This document shows, piece by piece, positions 55,636 to 64,000 of a stretch of 64,000 nucleotides of DNA; within the stretch, counting starts at the first letter, position 1; every line of letters starts with the position of its first letter. Under the pieces are notes generated by a model that was not told where the DNA came from, ran no database searches, and was given only the letters and a program-made list of their open reading frames with translations. This DNA comes from Limnohabitans sp. GTDB taxonomy: Bacteria; Pseudomonadota; Gammaproteobacteria; Burkholderiales; Burkholderiaceae_C. Location of the stretch: assembly GCA_018882835.1 (NCBI GenBank), contig VERE01000003.1:1-64000 (forward strand). The letters run 5' to 3'. A program made the translations under genes and the position numbers.

Positions 55636-56916
55636 ATGAACGCCACTGTCGAACTGATCCAGCAGCACCTGATCGATCCGGAAATTTGCATTCGCTGTAA
55701 CACCTGCGAAGCCACCTGTCCGGTCGGTGCCATCACCCACGACTCACGGAATTACGTGGTCAAGGCCGATGTCTGCAACCTGTGCATGGCCTGCGTGCCG
55801 CCGTGCCCGACGGGGTCGATCGACAACTGGCGCAGCATGCCCAAGGCCCAGGCTTACTCGATCGAGGAGCAATTGCTGTGGGATGAGTTGCCGGCGCCTT
55901 TGTCGGAAGACGCCTTGAACGCCGCAGGCGCTGCCGCCGATGAAGCCGTGGCAGCGGCCGCAGCCTCCAGCGCGTCGGCCGCTTCTGTTTCGACTTCGGC
56001 GGGTCAAGGACCTGGCTTCCAATCGGGCAGTTGGGGCGCCACCGTGCCCCCCTGGTCGGCGGCGCACCCTTACACCAATTTGCATGGCCCCAAGTCGCCA
56101 GTGACGGCAACGGTGGTGGGCAATGTGCAAGTCAACGAGGCCGGTACTGAAAACGAAACCCATCACATCGTGTTGGACATGGGCAGCATGCCGTTCCCGC
56201 TGCTGGAAGGGCAGTCGATTGGCATCATCCCGCCCGGTGTGGATGCGCAAGGCAAGCCCCACCATGCCCGTCAATACTCGATTGCCAGCCCGCGCAACGG
56301 CGAGCGGCCGGGTTACAACAACTTCTCGCTGACGGTCAAGCGGGTCAAGGAAGACCACCAGGGCCAGCCGGTGCTGGGGGTCTGCTCCAATTACCTTTGC
56401 GATTTGAAAACCGGTGACAAGGTGCAGGTCATTGGCCCGTTTGGCGCCTCTTTCCTGATGCCCAACCATCCGCGTTCCAACATCGTCATGATTTGCACTG
56501 GCACGGGCAGCGCGCCCATGCGTGCCATGACCGAGTGGCGGCGTCGCTTGCGCCAAAGTGGCAAGTTCGAAGGCGGGCGCCTGTTGCTGTTCTTCGGCGC
56601 ACGCACGCAGCAAGAGTTGCCGTATTTCGGCCCCTTGCAAAAACTGCCGCACGACTTCATCGACATCCATTTCGCATTTTCACGCACGCCGGGTGCGCCC
56701 AAGCGGTATGTTCAAGACCTGATGCGTGAACGCGCCGCCGATTTGGCCGAGTTGCTGAAAGACCCCAACACCTGTTTCTACGTCTGTGGTCTCAAGAGCA
56801 TGGAAGAAGGTGTGGTCCTGGCCCTGCACGACATTGCTCAAGGCGCTGGGCTTTCGTGGGATACCGTGGGCGCCACGCTCAAGCGCGAAGGCCGCTTGCA
56901 TCTTGAAACCTATTAA
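55636..56916 (+). CDS. boxA: Benzoyl-CoA 2,3-epoxidase reductase subunit BoxA
   Basis: The protein has 426 residues. N-terminal ferredoxin-like region: [16 protein letters not shown] and [16 protein letters not shown] bind two [4Fe-4S] clusters (residues 15-60). An Ala/Ser-rich linker leads to a ferredoxin-NADP reductase-like domain with FAD-binding [11 protein letters not shown] and NADPH-binding [14 protein letters not shown]. It passes NADPH electrons to BoxB. The stop lies 1 base before the next gene's GTG, which suggests the formate dehydrogenase genes belong to the same operon. Confidence 0.97.
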   Translation: MNATVELIQQHLIDPEICIRCNTCEATCPVGAITHDSRNYVVKADVCNLCMACVPPCPTGSIDNWRSMPKAQAYSIEEQLLWDELPAPLSEDALNAAGAAADEAVAAAAASSASAASVSTSAGQGPGFQSGSWGATVPPWSAAHPYTNLHGPKSPVTATVVGNVQVNEAGTENETHHIVLDMGSMPFPLLEGQSIGIIPPGVDAQGKPHHARQYSIASPRNGERPGYNNFSLTVKRVKEDHQGQPVLGVCSNYLCDLKTGDKVQVIGPFGASFLMPNHPRSNIVMICTGTGSAPMRAMTEWRRRLRQSGKFEGGRLLLFFGARTQQELPYFGPLQKLPHDFIDIHFAFSRTPGAPKRYVQDLMRERAADLAELLKDPNTCFYVCGLKSMEEGVVLALHDIAQGAGLSWDTVGATLKREGRLHLETY

Positions 56917-56917
56917 G

Positions 56918-58585
56918 GTGCGCTTGCAGTTGCGCGGCCGTCAGCCTGAAGACGCCGCGCTGGCCGAGGTGCGCGCGCTCATTGGTGAGGCGCCGCCGCA
57001 AGGCCATCGCCGCGACCTGCTGATCGAGCACCTGCACCGCTTGCAAGACACCTACCGGGGCTTGCACCGCCATCATCTGGTGGCCTTGGCGCACGAGATG
57101 AACCTGCCGCGCGCCGAAGTGTTCGAGGTCGCCAGTTTCTACCACCACTTCGACCTGCTGGAAGATGGCCAGCAGGCCGCAGCCTTGACGGTGCGTGTGT
57201 GTGACAGCCTCAGCTGCGCCATGGCCGGCGCGGGCGATCTGCTGGCGCGCTTGCCCCAGTTGCTCGGCCCCAATGTACGTGTCATACCCGCGCCTTGTGT
57301 GGGCCGCTGCGCTCAGGCGCCGGTGGCCGTGGTGAACCAATATCCCGTCAATTTCGCGACGCCTCAAAAGGTTCAGCAAGCGGTTGAACAAAAACACTTT
57401 AGCGATGACGGCAAAGTGGATGGCGCCATTTCGCTGGCGGACTATCGTGCGCAAGGCGGGTACGAACTCGCAGCGGCTGTGGTCAATGGGGAAGTCAGCG
57501 ACAACCATGTTCTGGACACGCTGGACGCCTCGGGGCTGCGCGGACTGGGCGGGGCAGGTTTCCCGATGGGTCGGAAATGGCGTATTGTGCGCAGCCAGCC
57601 CGGCCCGCGCTACCTGGCTGTGAACCTCGATGAGGGCGAGCCGGGCACCTTCAAGGACCGGGTCTACCTGGAGCGCGACCCGCATCGGTTCCTGGAGGGC
57701 GTGCTGATTGCGGCGCAGGTGGTGGGCACCGAGAAAGTGTTCATCTATTTGCGCGACGAATACCATGGCTGTCGCCAAAGCCTGGCGCAGGCCCTGGCCG
57801 ACCTCGAAAAAATGCCGCCTTGCCCCTTGCCCCAGTTCGAGTTGCGACGTGGTGCCGGGGCTTACATCTGTGGCGAAGAATCGGCGCTACTGGAAAGCCT
57901 GGAAGGCCGGCGTGGCGAGCCTCGCAAGCGGCCGCCCTACATTGCCGAAGTGGGCCTGTTTGGCCGACCCACGCTGGCGCACAATTTTGAAACCCTGTAC
58001 TGGGTGCGCGACATCCTGCAAAAAGGCGCCGAATGGTTTTCCCAGCAGGGGCGCCATGGGCGCAAGGGCCTGCGCTCTTTCAGCGTCAGTGGCCGGGTGC
58101 GCGAGCCCGGTGTCAAGCTGGCACCGGCCGGCATCACTTTGCGCGAGTTGATCGACGAGTATTGCGGCGGCATGGCCGAAGGCCACACCCTCTATGCCTA
58201 CTTGCCGGGTGGCGCCTCCGGCGGTATCTTGCCGGCGCGACTGGCCGATGTGCCGCTGGACTTTGACACCCTGCAAGCCCATGGCTGCTTCATCGGCTCG
58301 GCCGCGGTGGTGGTGCTGAGTCAGCACGACCGGGCGCGCGATGCGGCCTTGAATGTGATGCGCTTTTTTGCCGACGAAAGTTGCGGGCAATGCACGCCTT
58401 GCCGTGTCGGCACAGAGAAAGCCGCGAGACTCATGGCCGCCCCGACATGGGACGCCACCACCCTCAACGATCTGGCGCAGGTGATGGGCGATGCCTCCAT
58501 ATGCGGTCTGGGCCAGGCGGCGCCCAACCCGATCCGCTGCGTGCTGACCTACTTTCCCCACGAAGTGCAGGAGGGCGCCGCATGA
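56918..58585 (+). CDS. Fused NuoE/NuoF-like diaphorase subunit of an NAD-linked formate dehydrogenase
   Basis: The protein has about 555 residues. Residues 1-150 are NuoE/FdsG-like with [2Fe-2S] Cys in CDSLSCAMAG and CVGRCAQAP. The rest is NuoF/FdsB-like: NADH/FMN site GLRGLGGAGFPMGRKW and NLDEGEPGTFKDR, GAGAYICGEESALLESLEG, and [4Fe-4S] site ESCGQCTPCRVGT. It passes electrons from the formate dehydrogenase alpha subunit to NAD+. The start is uncertain: GTG 56918, one base after boxA, or TTG 56903 inside boxA. The stop overlaps the next ATG. Confidence 0.85.
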   Translation: MRLQLRGRQPEDAALAEVRALIGEAPPQGHRRDLLIEHLHRLQDTYRGLHRHHLVALAHEMNLPRAEVFEVASFYHHFDLLEDGQQAAALTVRVCDSLSCAMAGAGDLLARLPQLLGPNVRVIPAPCVGRCAQAPVAVVNQYPVNFATPQKVQQAVEQKHFSDDGKVDGAISLADYRAQGGYELAAAVVNGEVSDNHVLDTLDASGLRGLGGAGFPMGRKWRIVRSQPGPRYLAVNLDEGEPGTFKDRVYLERDPHRFLEGVLIAAQVVGTEKVFIYLRDEYHGCRQSLAQALADLEKMPPCPLPQFELRRGAGAYICGEESALLESLEGRRGEPRKRPPYIAEVGLFGRPTLAHNFETLYWVRDILQKGAEWFSQQGRHGRKGLRSFSVSGRVREPGVKLAPAGITLRELIDEYCGGMAEGHTLYAYLPGGASGGILPARLADVPLDFDTLQAHGCFIGSAAVVVLSQHDRARDAALNVMRFFADESCGQCTPCRVGTEKAARLMAAPTWDATTLNDLAQVMGDASICGLGQAAPNPIRCVLTYFPHEVQEGAA

Positions 58586-61380
58586 GCCAGCCCGTGCATT
58601 TTCAGCTGAATGGCCAGGCGGTCCAGGCCCAGCCCGGCGAAACCTTGTGGTCCAGCGCCAAGCGTCTGGGCATCGAGATTCCCCATCTCTGCCATCGCGA
58701 AGCTTACCGGCCCGATGGCAATTGCCGTGCCTGCGTGGTCGAGGTGCAAGGAGAGCGAACGCTGGCGCCAAGTTGTTGCCGTGTGCCCACCGAAGGCATG
58801 GTGGTGCAAACCGACAGCCCGCGGGCGCAGCAAAGCCAAAAAATGGTGCTGGAGATGCTGCTGGCCGACATGCCAGCGCAGGGCCACCGCTGGGTCGAGG
58901 ACGATGCCCGGCAGCCGCATGGCGAGCTCAGCGAATGGGCCACCCGCCTGGACGTGAAGGTGCGCCCCGCTTTGCAGGCGCTGTCGCGTGCGGCTTCTGT
59001 GCCAGCGGACTGGCAAGACCTGTCTCACCCGGCCATGGCGGTGAACCTGGACGCCTGCATTCAATGCGACCGTTGCGTGCGGGCCTGCGGCGAGGAACAA
59101 GTCAACCAGGTGATCGGCGTGCAGGGGCGCGGCGCTCACACACGCATCGTGTTTGACATGGCCGACCCGATGGGCGAGAGCAGCTGCGTGGCCTGCGGCG
59201 AGTGCGTGCAAGCCTGCCCGACGGGAGCGCTCAATCCCAAGACCCTGATGGGCTCGCAAAAAGTCGACCGCAAGGTGGACTCGGTCTGCCCGTTTTGTGG
59301 CGTGGGCTGTCTGATCACCTACCATGTGCGTGACGAGCGCATCGTCAAGGTGGAAGGGCGTGAAGGTCCGGCCAACCAATCGCGTTTGTGTGTCAAGGGA
59401 CGTTTTGGTTTCGACTACGCCCACCACCCGCAGCGCCTGACACAACCCCTGATTCGCAAGCCAGGGGTGAGCAAAGACCTGGACGTGTCGCGCAGCCCCG
59501 ACCAGTGGGCTGAAGTGTTCCGGCCCGCCACCTGGGAAGAGGCGCTGTCTGTGGCTGCCGGCGGTTTGAAAAATTTGAAGGACCGGCACGGCAGCAAATC
59601 GTTGGCCGGATTTGGCTCGGCCAAAGGCAGCAACGAAGAGGCCTACCTGTTCCAGAAACTGGTGCGCACCGGCTTTGGCAGCAACAACGTGGACCATTGC
59701 ACGCGCCTGTGCCATGCTTCCAGCGTGGCGGCTTTGCTGGAGGGCGTGGGCTCGGGTGCGGTGAGCAACCCGGTGCGCGATGTGGCGCAAGCCGAAATGA
59801 TCGTGGTCATTGGCTCCAACCCCACGGCCAACCACCCGGTGGCTGCGACCTGGATGAAAAATGCGGTGCAGCGTGGCGCGCGGCTGGTGCACATAGACCC
59901 GCGACGCACCGACATCAGCGCCCACGCCTGGCGCAGCCTGCAATTCAAGCCAGACACCGACGTGGCCTTGCTCAATGCCATGCTGTTTACCATCTTCGAA
60001 GAAGGCTTGGCGAACCCTGGCTTTGTGCAAGAGCGCACGCAAGATGTGGCGGCACTGCAGGCCCATGTGCAAGACTTTGCACCAGAAAAAATGGCCGCGC
60101 TGTGTGGCATTCCTGCGGCCACGATCCGCGAAGTGGCGCGCGCCTATGCGACTTCCCCCGCGGCCATGATTTTGTGGGGCATGGGGGTGAGCCAACACGT
60201 GCACGGCACCGACAACGTGCGCTGTCTGATTGCCCTGGCCAGTGTCACTGGCCAGATTGGCCGCCCCGGCACCGGCTTGCACCCCTTGCGCGGCCAGAAC
60301 AATGTGCAAGGGGCCAGCGATGCCGGCCTCATTCCCATGATGTTCCCCAACTACCAGCGCGTCAGCGACCCCGCGGCGCACCGCTGGTTCGAACAGTTCT
60401 GGGGCCAGCCCCTGGATGCCGAGCCAGGCTACACCGTGGTGGAGATCATGGACAAGGCCTTGGCCGACGACGAAGATCCGCACAAGGTACGGGGCATGTA
60501 CATCATGGGCGAAAACCCGGCCATGAGCGACCCCGACCTGAACCATGCGCGTGCCGCCCTGGCCGCGCTGGACCACCTGGTGGTGCAAGACATTTTCATG
60601 ACCGAAACCGCCTGGATGGCCGATGTGGTCTTGCCGGCCAGCGCCTGGCCAGAAAAGACTGGCACCGTCAGCAACACCGATCGCATGGTGCAACTGGGCC
60701 ACCAGGCCTTGCAGCCCCCCGGCGAGGCGCAACTCGATTTATGGATCATTCAACAGATGGCGCAGCGCATCGGTCTGCCCTGGCACTATCCCGGTGAGCA
60801 AGCCGGCGTGGCCGCGGTGTACGAGGAAATGCGCCAGGCCATGGCGGGGGCCATTGCGGGCATTTCATGGTCGCGCCTGTTGGCCCATTCCAGCGTCACC
60901 TACCCCTGTGTGAGCGACGACGATCCGGGGCAGCCCATCGTGTTCCAGCAGGGCTTTCCCACGGCAACAGGCCGCGCACGGTTGGTGCCTGCAGGCCTGG
61001 TGTCCGCCAACGAAGTGCCCGATGCCGACTATCCCTGGGTGCTCATCACCGGACGTCAATTGGAACACTGGCATACCGGCAGCATGACGCGCCGCACCCT
61101 GGTGCTGGATGCCTTGGAGCCGCAAGCCACGGTGTCCATGAGCGGCCAGTCCCTGGCGCAACTCGGTCTGGCGCCCGGCGACTGGGTAAAAGTGCGTTCG
61201 CGCCGTGGCGAGGTCCGGCTTCAAGTGCGCCGTGATGATGGCACGCCAGAGCGCACCGTTTTCATCCCCTTTGCCTACCGCGAGGCCGCGGCCAACCTGC
61301 TGACCAATTCGGCGCTGGACCCGGTGGGGAAAATTCCCGAGCTCAAGTACTGCGCAGTCGAAGTCTCGCCTGCGGCTTAA
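58582..61380 (+). CDS. fdhF: Formate dehydrogenase alpha subunit (Mo/W-bis-MGD)
   Basis: The protein has 932 residues. An N-terminal [2Fe-2S] domain carries Cys37, 48, 51 and 65/66. It is followed by a His/Cys cluster region near 149-159, two [4Fe-4S] motifs (Cys159-169 and Cys202-212), then the molybdopterin domain starting CPFCGVGC at 236. The metal-ligand position in NVDHCTRLCHASS is Cys377, not selenocysteine, followed by His378. The C-terminal MopB domain is VLITGRQLEHWHTG onward. It oxidises formate to CO2 in the cytoplasm. ATG 58582 overlaps the previous stop. Confidence 0.93.
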   Translation: MSQPVHFQLNGQAVQAQPGETLWSSAKRLGIEIPHLCHREAYRPDGNCRACVVEVQGERTLAPSCCRVPTEGMVVQTDSPRAQQSQKMVLEMLLADMPAQGHRWVEDDARQPHGELSEWATRLDVKVRPALQALSRAASVPADWQDLSHPAMAVNLDACIQCDRCVRACGEEQVNQVIGVQGRGAHTRIVFDMADPMGESSCVACGECVQACPTGALNPKTLMGSQKVDRKVDSVCPFCGVGCLITYHVRDERIVKVEGREGPANQSRLCVKGRFGFDYAHHPQRLTQPLIRKPGVSKDLDVSRSPDQWAEVFRPATWEEALSVAAGGLKNLKDRHGSKSLAGFGSAKGSNEEAYLFQKLVRTGFGSNNVDHCTRLCHASSVAALLEGVGSGAVSNPVRDVAQAEMIVVIGSNPTANHPVAATWMKNAVQRGARLVHIDPRRTDISAHAWRSLQFKPDTDVALLNAMLFTIFEEGLANPGFVQERTQDVAALQAHVQDFAPEKMAALCGIPAATIREVARAYATSPAAMILWGMGVSQHVHGTDNVRCLIALASVTGQIGRPGTGLHPLRGQNNVQGASDAGLIPMMFPNYQRVSDPAAHRWFEQFWGQPLDAEPGYTVVEIMDKALADDEDPHKVRGMYIMGENPAMSDPDLNHARAALAALDHLVVQDIFMTETAWMADVVLPASAWPEKTGTVSNTDRMVQLGHQALQPPGEAQLDLWIIQQMAQRIGLPWHYPGEQAGVAAVYEEMRQAMAGAIAGISWSRLLAHSSVTYPCVSDDDPGQPIVFQQGFPTATGRARLVPAGLVSANEVPDADYPWVLITGRQLEHWHTGSMTRRTLVLDALEPQATVSMSGQSLAQLGLAPGDWVKVRSRRGEVRLQVRRDDGTPERTVFIPFAYREAAANLLTNSALDPVGKIPELKYCAVEVSPAA

Positions 61381-61398
61381 AACGCCTAAGATGGCGGC

Positions 61399-61947
61399 AT
61401 GAGCACACGCCCCTCTTTGCAAACTGCCGTCGTGATGCGCCGTGAGCGCATCAGCGGCCCCATGAGCCGCTGGCAGCCCTGGCGATGGGTGCTGCACGAT
61501 GTCGTGCTGGACGATGGCAGCCTGGGTAGCGCCCCCCGCTTGCTGCGCGAGGACGACAACCAGGCCCTGTGGCTGCATCCCGGCTTCACGGTCGAGTTGT
61601 TCAAGGACGATGCCGAAGGCTACTACCTCAACGCCACCACGCCCGCGCCCTGCTGGTTTGTGCTGTGGCGCATGGAAGAAGCGGATCAGCTGGCAAAGGA
61701 GCCCATGGCCGTGCCGGTCATGGTGAGTGTGAGTTACCACGACGCTGGCCGATGGCTGGATGCCCAGGAAAACGTGGAACAGGTGCCGGCCTCTGCCGAA
61801 GTCACCGCATGGATGGCCGAGTTTGCACAAACCCATTGGGTGGAAGAGCCCAAGCGGCGCAAGCGGCCGGAAAGTTTCAAGGGTTTGCAAGACCGCTTTG
61901 GTCAACCGGCTTCGGTCAGCACAGGCAAGCACCGTGGCAGCGAGTGA
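61399..61947 (+). CDS. DUF3305 domain-containing protein
   Basis: The protein has 182 residues. The DUF3305 pattern is visible: QTAVVMRRERISGPMSRWQP, WLHPGFTVELFKDDAEGYYL, PAPCWFVLWRMEE and VSVSYHDAGRWLDAQENVE. It is found next to DUF3306 and formate dehydrogenase genes in many proteobacteria and is probably an assembly or accessory factor. The mechanism is unknown. It starts 18 bases after the alpha subunit gene. Confidence 0.88.
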   Translation: MSTRPSLQTAVVMRRERISGPMSRWQPWRWVLHDVVLDDGSLGSAPRLLREDDNQALWLHPGFTVELFKDDAEGYYLNATTPAPCWFVLWRMEEADQLAKEPMAVPVMVSVSYHDAGRWLDAQENVEQVPASAEVTAWMAEFAQTHWVEEPKRRKRPESFKGLQDRFGQPASVSTGKHRGSE

Positions 61948-62515
61948 TTTTTTCAGCCGCTGGGGCGCGAAGAAAACCCAGCAAGCTGTGGCCAAGCCAG
62001 GACCCGAGGCAACGCCATCGCCAACCGCAACGGCCCCTGCGGCCAAGACCGAACCCGCGCCTGTGCCAACCCTGGAGGACGTGCAGCACCTCACCCCTGA
62101 CGCCGATTTTCAGCCCTTTGTCTCGCGCCAAGTGGCGCCTGAAGTGCGCAATGCCGCCATGCGCAAATTGTTCTCTGACCCCCATTTCAATGTGATGGAC
62201 CGCATGGACATTTACATTGACGACTATGGTCAACCCGATCCCTTGCCGGTGGGCATGTTGCAAAAGATGCGCAGCGCGCAGTTCATGCAGCTGGTGCCGC
62301 CAGAGCAAGCGGAAAAACCCGCCGCAGGGCAGGGTGGGGAAGATGCCCATCCAGTCCCGGCATCAAACGTGGCACAGTCTGCACCCAGGGATGGCGAAAC
62401 GCCATCAGCCGAGCCCCCACCCTTGATTGCCGAGAGCCCGCGTGACAACCCTCCTTTGCGATTGCAACCAGACCCAGCCGCTGAACCCCAAGGCCTTGGG
62501 CCAAAGCCTGAATGA
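61934..62515 (+). CDS. DUF3306 domain-containing protein
   Basis: The protein has about 193 residues. It starts at GTG 61934, overlapping the DUF3305 gene by 14 bases. It begins with the family pattern ASDFFSRWGAKK, followed by an Ala/Pro-rich linker and the conserved core PEVRNAAMRKLFSDPHFNVM, then DRMDIYIDDYGQPDPLP. The C-terminal third is low-complexity and Pro/Ala-rich. It is probably a formate dehydrogenase accessory protein. Confidence 0.85.
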   Translation: MAASDFFSRWGAKKTQQAVAKPGPEATPSPTATAPAAKTEPAPVPTLEDVQHLTPDADFQPFVSRQVAPEVRNAAMRKLFSDPHFNVMDRMDIYIDDYGQPDPLPVGMLQKMRSAQFMQLVPPEQAEKPAAGQGGEDAHPVPASNVAQSAPRDGETPSAEPPPLIAESPRDNPPLRLQPDPAAEPQGLGPKPE

Positions 62516-64000
62516 GACGCTGACCCTGCACACCACTTTGTGCCGGCGTGAGGCCGGCGCATTTGTCAAAGCCCTGCAAGGCAACGAGCCCCTGGTGGTG
62601 GCTTGCACACAAGAGCAGCGGTTGTTTGGCGAGTTGGCGCAGCAAAGCGCCGAGGCTGCCGGTCGCAGTGGCTGGGCGCCGATTCAGTTCGTCAACATCC
62701 GCGAAACCGCCGGCTGGAGCCGTGAGGCCGAACAGGCCACCCCCAAAATTGCCGCCTTGCTGGCGGCGGCGCGCTTGCCCGAGCCGGAACCTGTGCCCAC
62801 CGTGAGTTACCGCAGCCAGGGGCGCGTGCTCATCGTGGGGCCCCTGGACCAGGCCCAGCAGGCTGCCGAGCTGTTGGGCCCCGGCCTGGACATCAGCTTG
62901 TTCGCCCAAGGCCCTGGCGAGGCCGGCGGGGCGCAACAGCGCAAGTACCCGGTGCTGTCGGGGCGCATCCAACACCTGCGCGGATGGTTGGGCGCCTTTG
63001 AGCTCACCTGGCAACGCAACAACCCCATCGACCTGGACCTGTGCACCCGTTGCAACGCCTGCGTGGCCGCTTGCCCGGAACAAGCCATTGGTCTGGATTA
63101 CCAGGTGGACCTCAGCCGTTGCCAATCGCACCGTACCTGCGTCAAGGTGTGCGGGGCGGCAGGCGCCATTGATTTTCAACGGACGGCCGAAGAAGAAGTT
63201 CAGACTTTCGATCTGGTGCTGGACCTGCGCGCCGAGCCTGTGCTGCGCGCGCATGCCTTGCCGCAAGGTTATTTTGCGACCGCACGTCAGCCATTGCCCC
63301 AAGCCTTGCTGAGCTTGCGTGAGCAAGTGGGCGAATTCGAGAAGCCCCGTTTTTTCACCTACAAGCAAAAACTCTGTGCCCACAGCCGCAACGAAAAGCA
63401 AGGCTGCAATGCTTGTGTGGACGTGTGCTCCGCAGAAGCCATCAGTTCGGAAAAAGAGCGCCAGCAAATCAAGGTCAACCCGCACCTGTGCGTGGGTTGC
63501 GGTGCCTGCACCACGGTGTGCCCCAGTGGGGCTTTGAGCTACGCCTATCCGAAGGCGGTGGAGCAAGGCCTGCGGCTGAAAACCTTGTTATCAACCTATG
63601 CCCAGGCCGGCGGCACTGACGCTGTATTGTTGCTGCACAGCCAGCAGGGCGGCCTGGCAATGGTCAACGAACTGGGGCGGGCCGCCCAACTGGGCATTGC
63701 CCAGGGCTTGCCGGCCCGCGTCATACCGCACGCTCTCTGGCACAGCGCCAGCGCGGGGCTGGATGTGTGGCTCTCGGCCTTGGCCTATGGCGCTTCTGCG
63801 ATCTGGGTGATGTGCACCTCCGAGGAGGCGCCGCAGTACCTGCAGGTCTTGCAAGAGCAAATGGCCCAGGCCCAGGCTTTGCTGAACGGGCTGGGCTTTG
63901 AGCGGCTCGAGGTCAAGCTGCTCCAAGTGCGCGATGCCATGGACCTGGACCAGGCGTTGCAAAGCGGCCTGGCTGCACGCAAGGCCATGCCGCGTGCGGC
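62442..64000 (+). CDS. 4Fe-4S binding protein of the formate dehydrogenase cluster (3' truncated)
   Basis: The frame is open to the window end. GTG 62442 lies inside the DUF3306 gene in another frame, with GAGAG upstream. Two pairs of ferredoxin motifs are visible: CTRCNACVAACPEQAI with CQSHRTCVKVCGAAGAI, and CNACVDVCSAEAI with CVGCGACTTVCPSGAL. The N-terminal part has an LLCDCNQTQPLN opening and an NAD-like VLIVGPLDQAQQAAELLG. The later part (VLLLHSQQGGLAMVNELG) resembles a domain seen in Fe-S proteins beside formate dehydrogenases. It is probably an electron carrier or maturation factor. Confidence 0.82.
   Translation, partial: MTTLLCDCNQTQPLNPKALGQSLNETLTLHTTLCRREAGAFVKALQGNEPLVVACTQEQRLFGELAQQSAEAAGRSGWAPIQFVNIRETAGWSREAEQATPKIAALLAAARLPEPEPVPTVSYRSQGRVLIVGPLDQAQQAAELLGPGLDISLFAQGPGEAGGAQQRKYPVLSGRIQHLRGWLGAFELTWQRNNPIDLDLCTRCNACVAACPEQAIGLDYQVDLSRCQSHRTCVKVCGAAGAIDFQRTAEEEVQTFDLVLDLRAEPVLRAHALPQGYFATARQPLPQALLSLREQVGEFEKPRFFTYKQKLCAHSRNEKQGCNACVDVCSAEAISSEKERQQIKVNPHLCVGCGACTTVCPSGALSYAYPKAVEQGLRLKTLLSTYAQAGGTDAVLLLHSQQGGLAMVNELGRAAQLGIAQGLPARVIPHALWHSASAGLDVWLSALAYGASAIWVMCTSEEAPQYLQVLQEQMAQAQALLNGLGFERLEVKLLQVRDAMDLDQALQSGLAARKAMPRA

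Noticed and set aside
59700..59715. Possible selenocysteine in the formate dehydrogenase active site
   Set aside because: The codon at the active position is TGC (Cys), with no in-frame TGA.

Overview
The window is a GC-rich stretch of a betaproteobacterial chromosome, most likely order Burkholderiales, family Comamonadaceae (Limnohabitans/Rhodoferax/Polaromonas-like). This placement is an inference from familiar gene neighbourhoods: ubiE-Tim44-ubiJ-ubiB, FmdB-DUF502-aspS, gpmA-ctpA-moeB, grxC-secB-gpsA-scpA, and a boxR-boxCBA benzoyl-CoA cluster. Genes are tightly packed. No gap between genes exceeds about 240 bases. I saw no tRNA, rRNA, CRISPR array, transposase, integrase or prophage gene.

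Layout. (1) 1-11.1 kb holds housekeeping genes: a partial large FAD/Fe-S oxidoreductase, DUF971, ubiE, a Tim44-domain protein, ubiJ, ubiB, a sodium:solute symporter, FmdB, DUF502 and aspS. (2) 11.15-29.85 kb is a block of catabolic genes. A leftward operon encodes an AroE-like dehydrogenase, a KstD-like flavoprotein, an SDR, a cupin, a DMT transporter and a DUF3237 protein. A rightward operon encodes an IclR regulator, a second KstD-like flavoprotein, a NIPSNAP protein and a TIM-barrel protein. A second IclR regulator is divergent from a complete Liv-type ABC transporter, which is followed by an HPPD-like VOC protein, a 3-dehydroshikimate-dehydratase-like TIM barrel and a degenerate PcaB-like protein. 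I read this block as an undescribed hydroaromatic (alicyclic) acid uptake and aromatisation system. (3) 29.8-39.4 kb holds a methyltransferase, nudB, a YbhP-like protein, clsB, folE, a BLUF blue-light sensor, an EamA exporter, DUF429, and a sulfatase-SulP pair. (4) 39.4-50.3 kb is housekeeping again: nuclease, moeB/thiF, ctpA, gpmA, rhodanese, grxC, secB, gpsA, scpA, DUF3460, a second SulP and metG. (5) 50.3-64 kb holds apbC, then boxR, boxC, boxB and boxA, running without a gap into an NAD-linked formate dehydrogenase operon with DUF3305, DUF3306 and a partial Fe-S protein.

How the genes may work together. BoxA and BoxB epoxidise benzoyl-CoA, and BoxC cleaves the ring and releases formate. 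The directly abutting formate dehydrogenase would oxidise that formate with NAD+, so the box operon and the formate dehydrogenase look like one physiological unit. BoxR-type TGCA-N6-TGCA pairs lie at both the boxR and boxC promoters. In the catabolic block, two symmetric divergent promoters overlap a 33-bp palindrome next to the first IclR gene, which suggests one regulator controls both operons.

All functions come from reading motifs and translations by eye. No database search was run.
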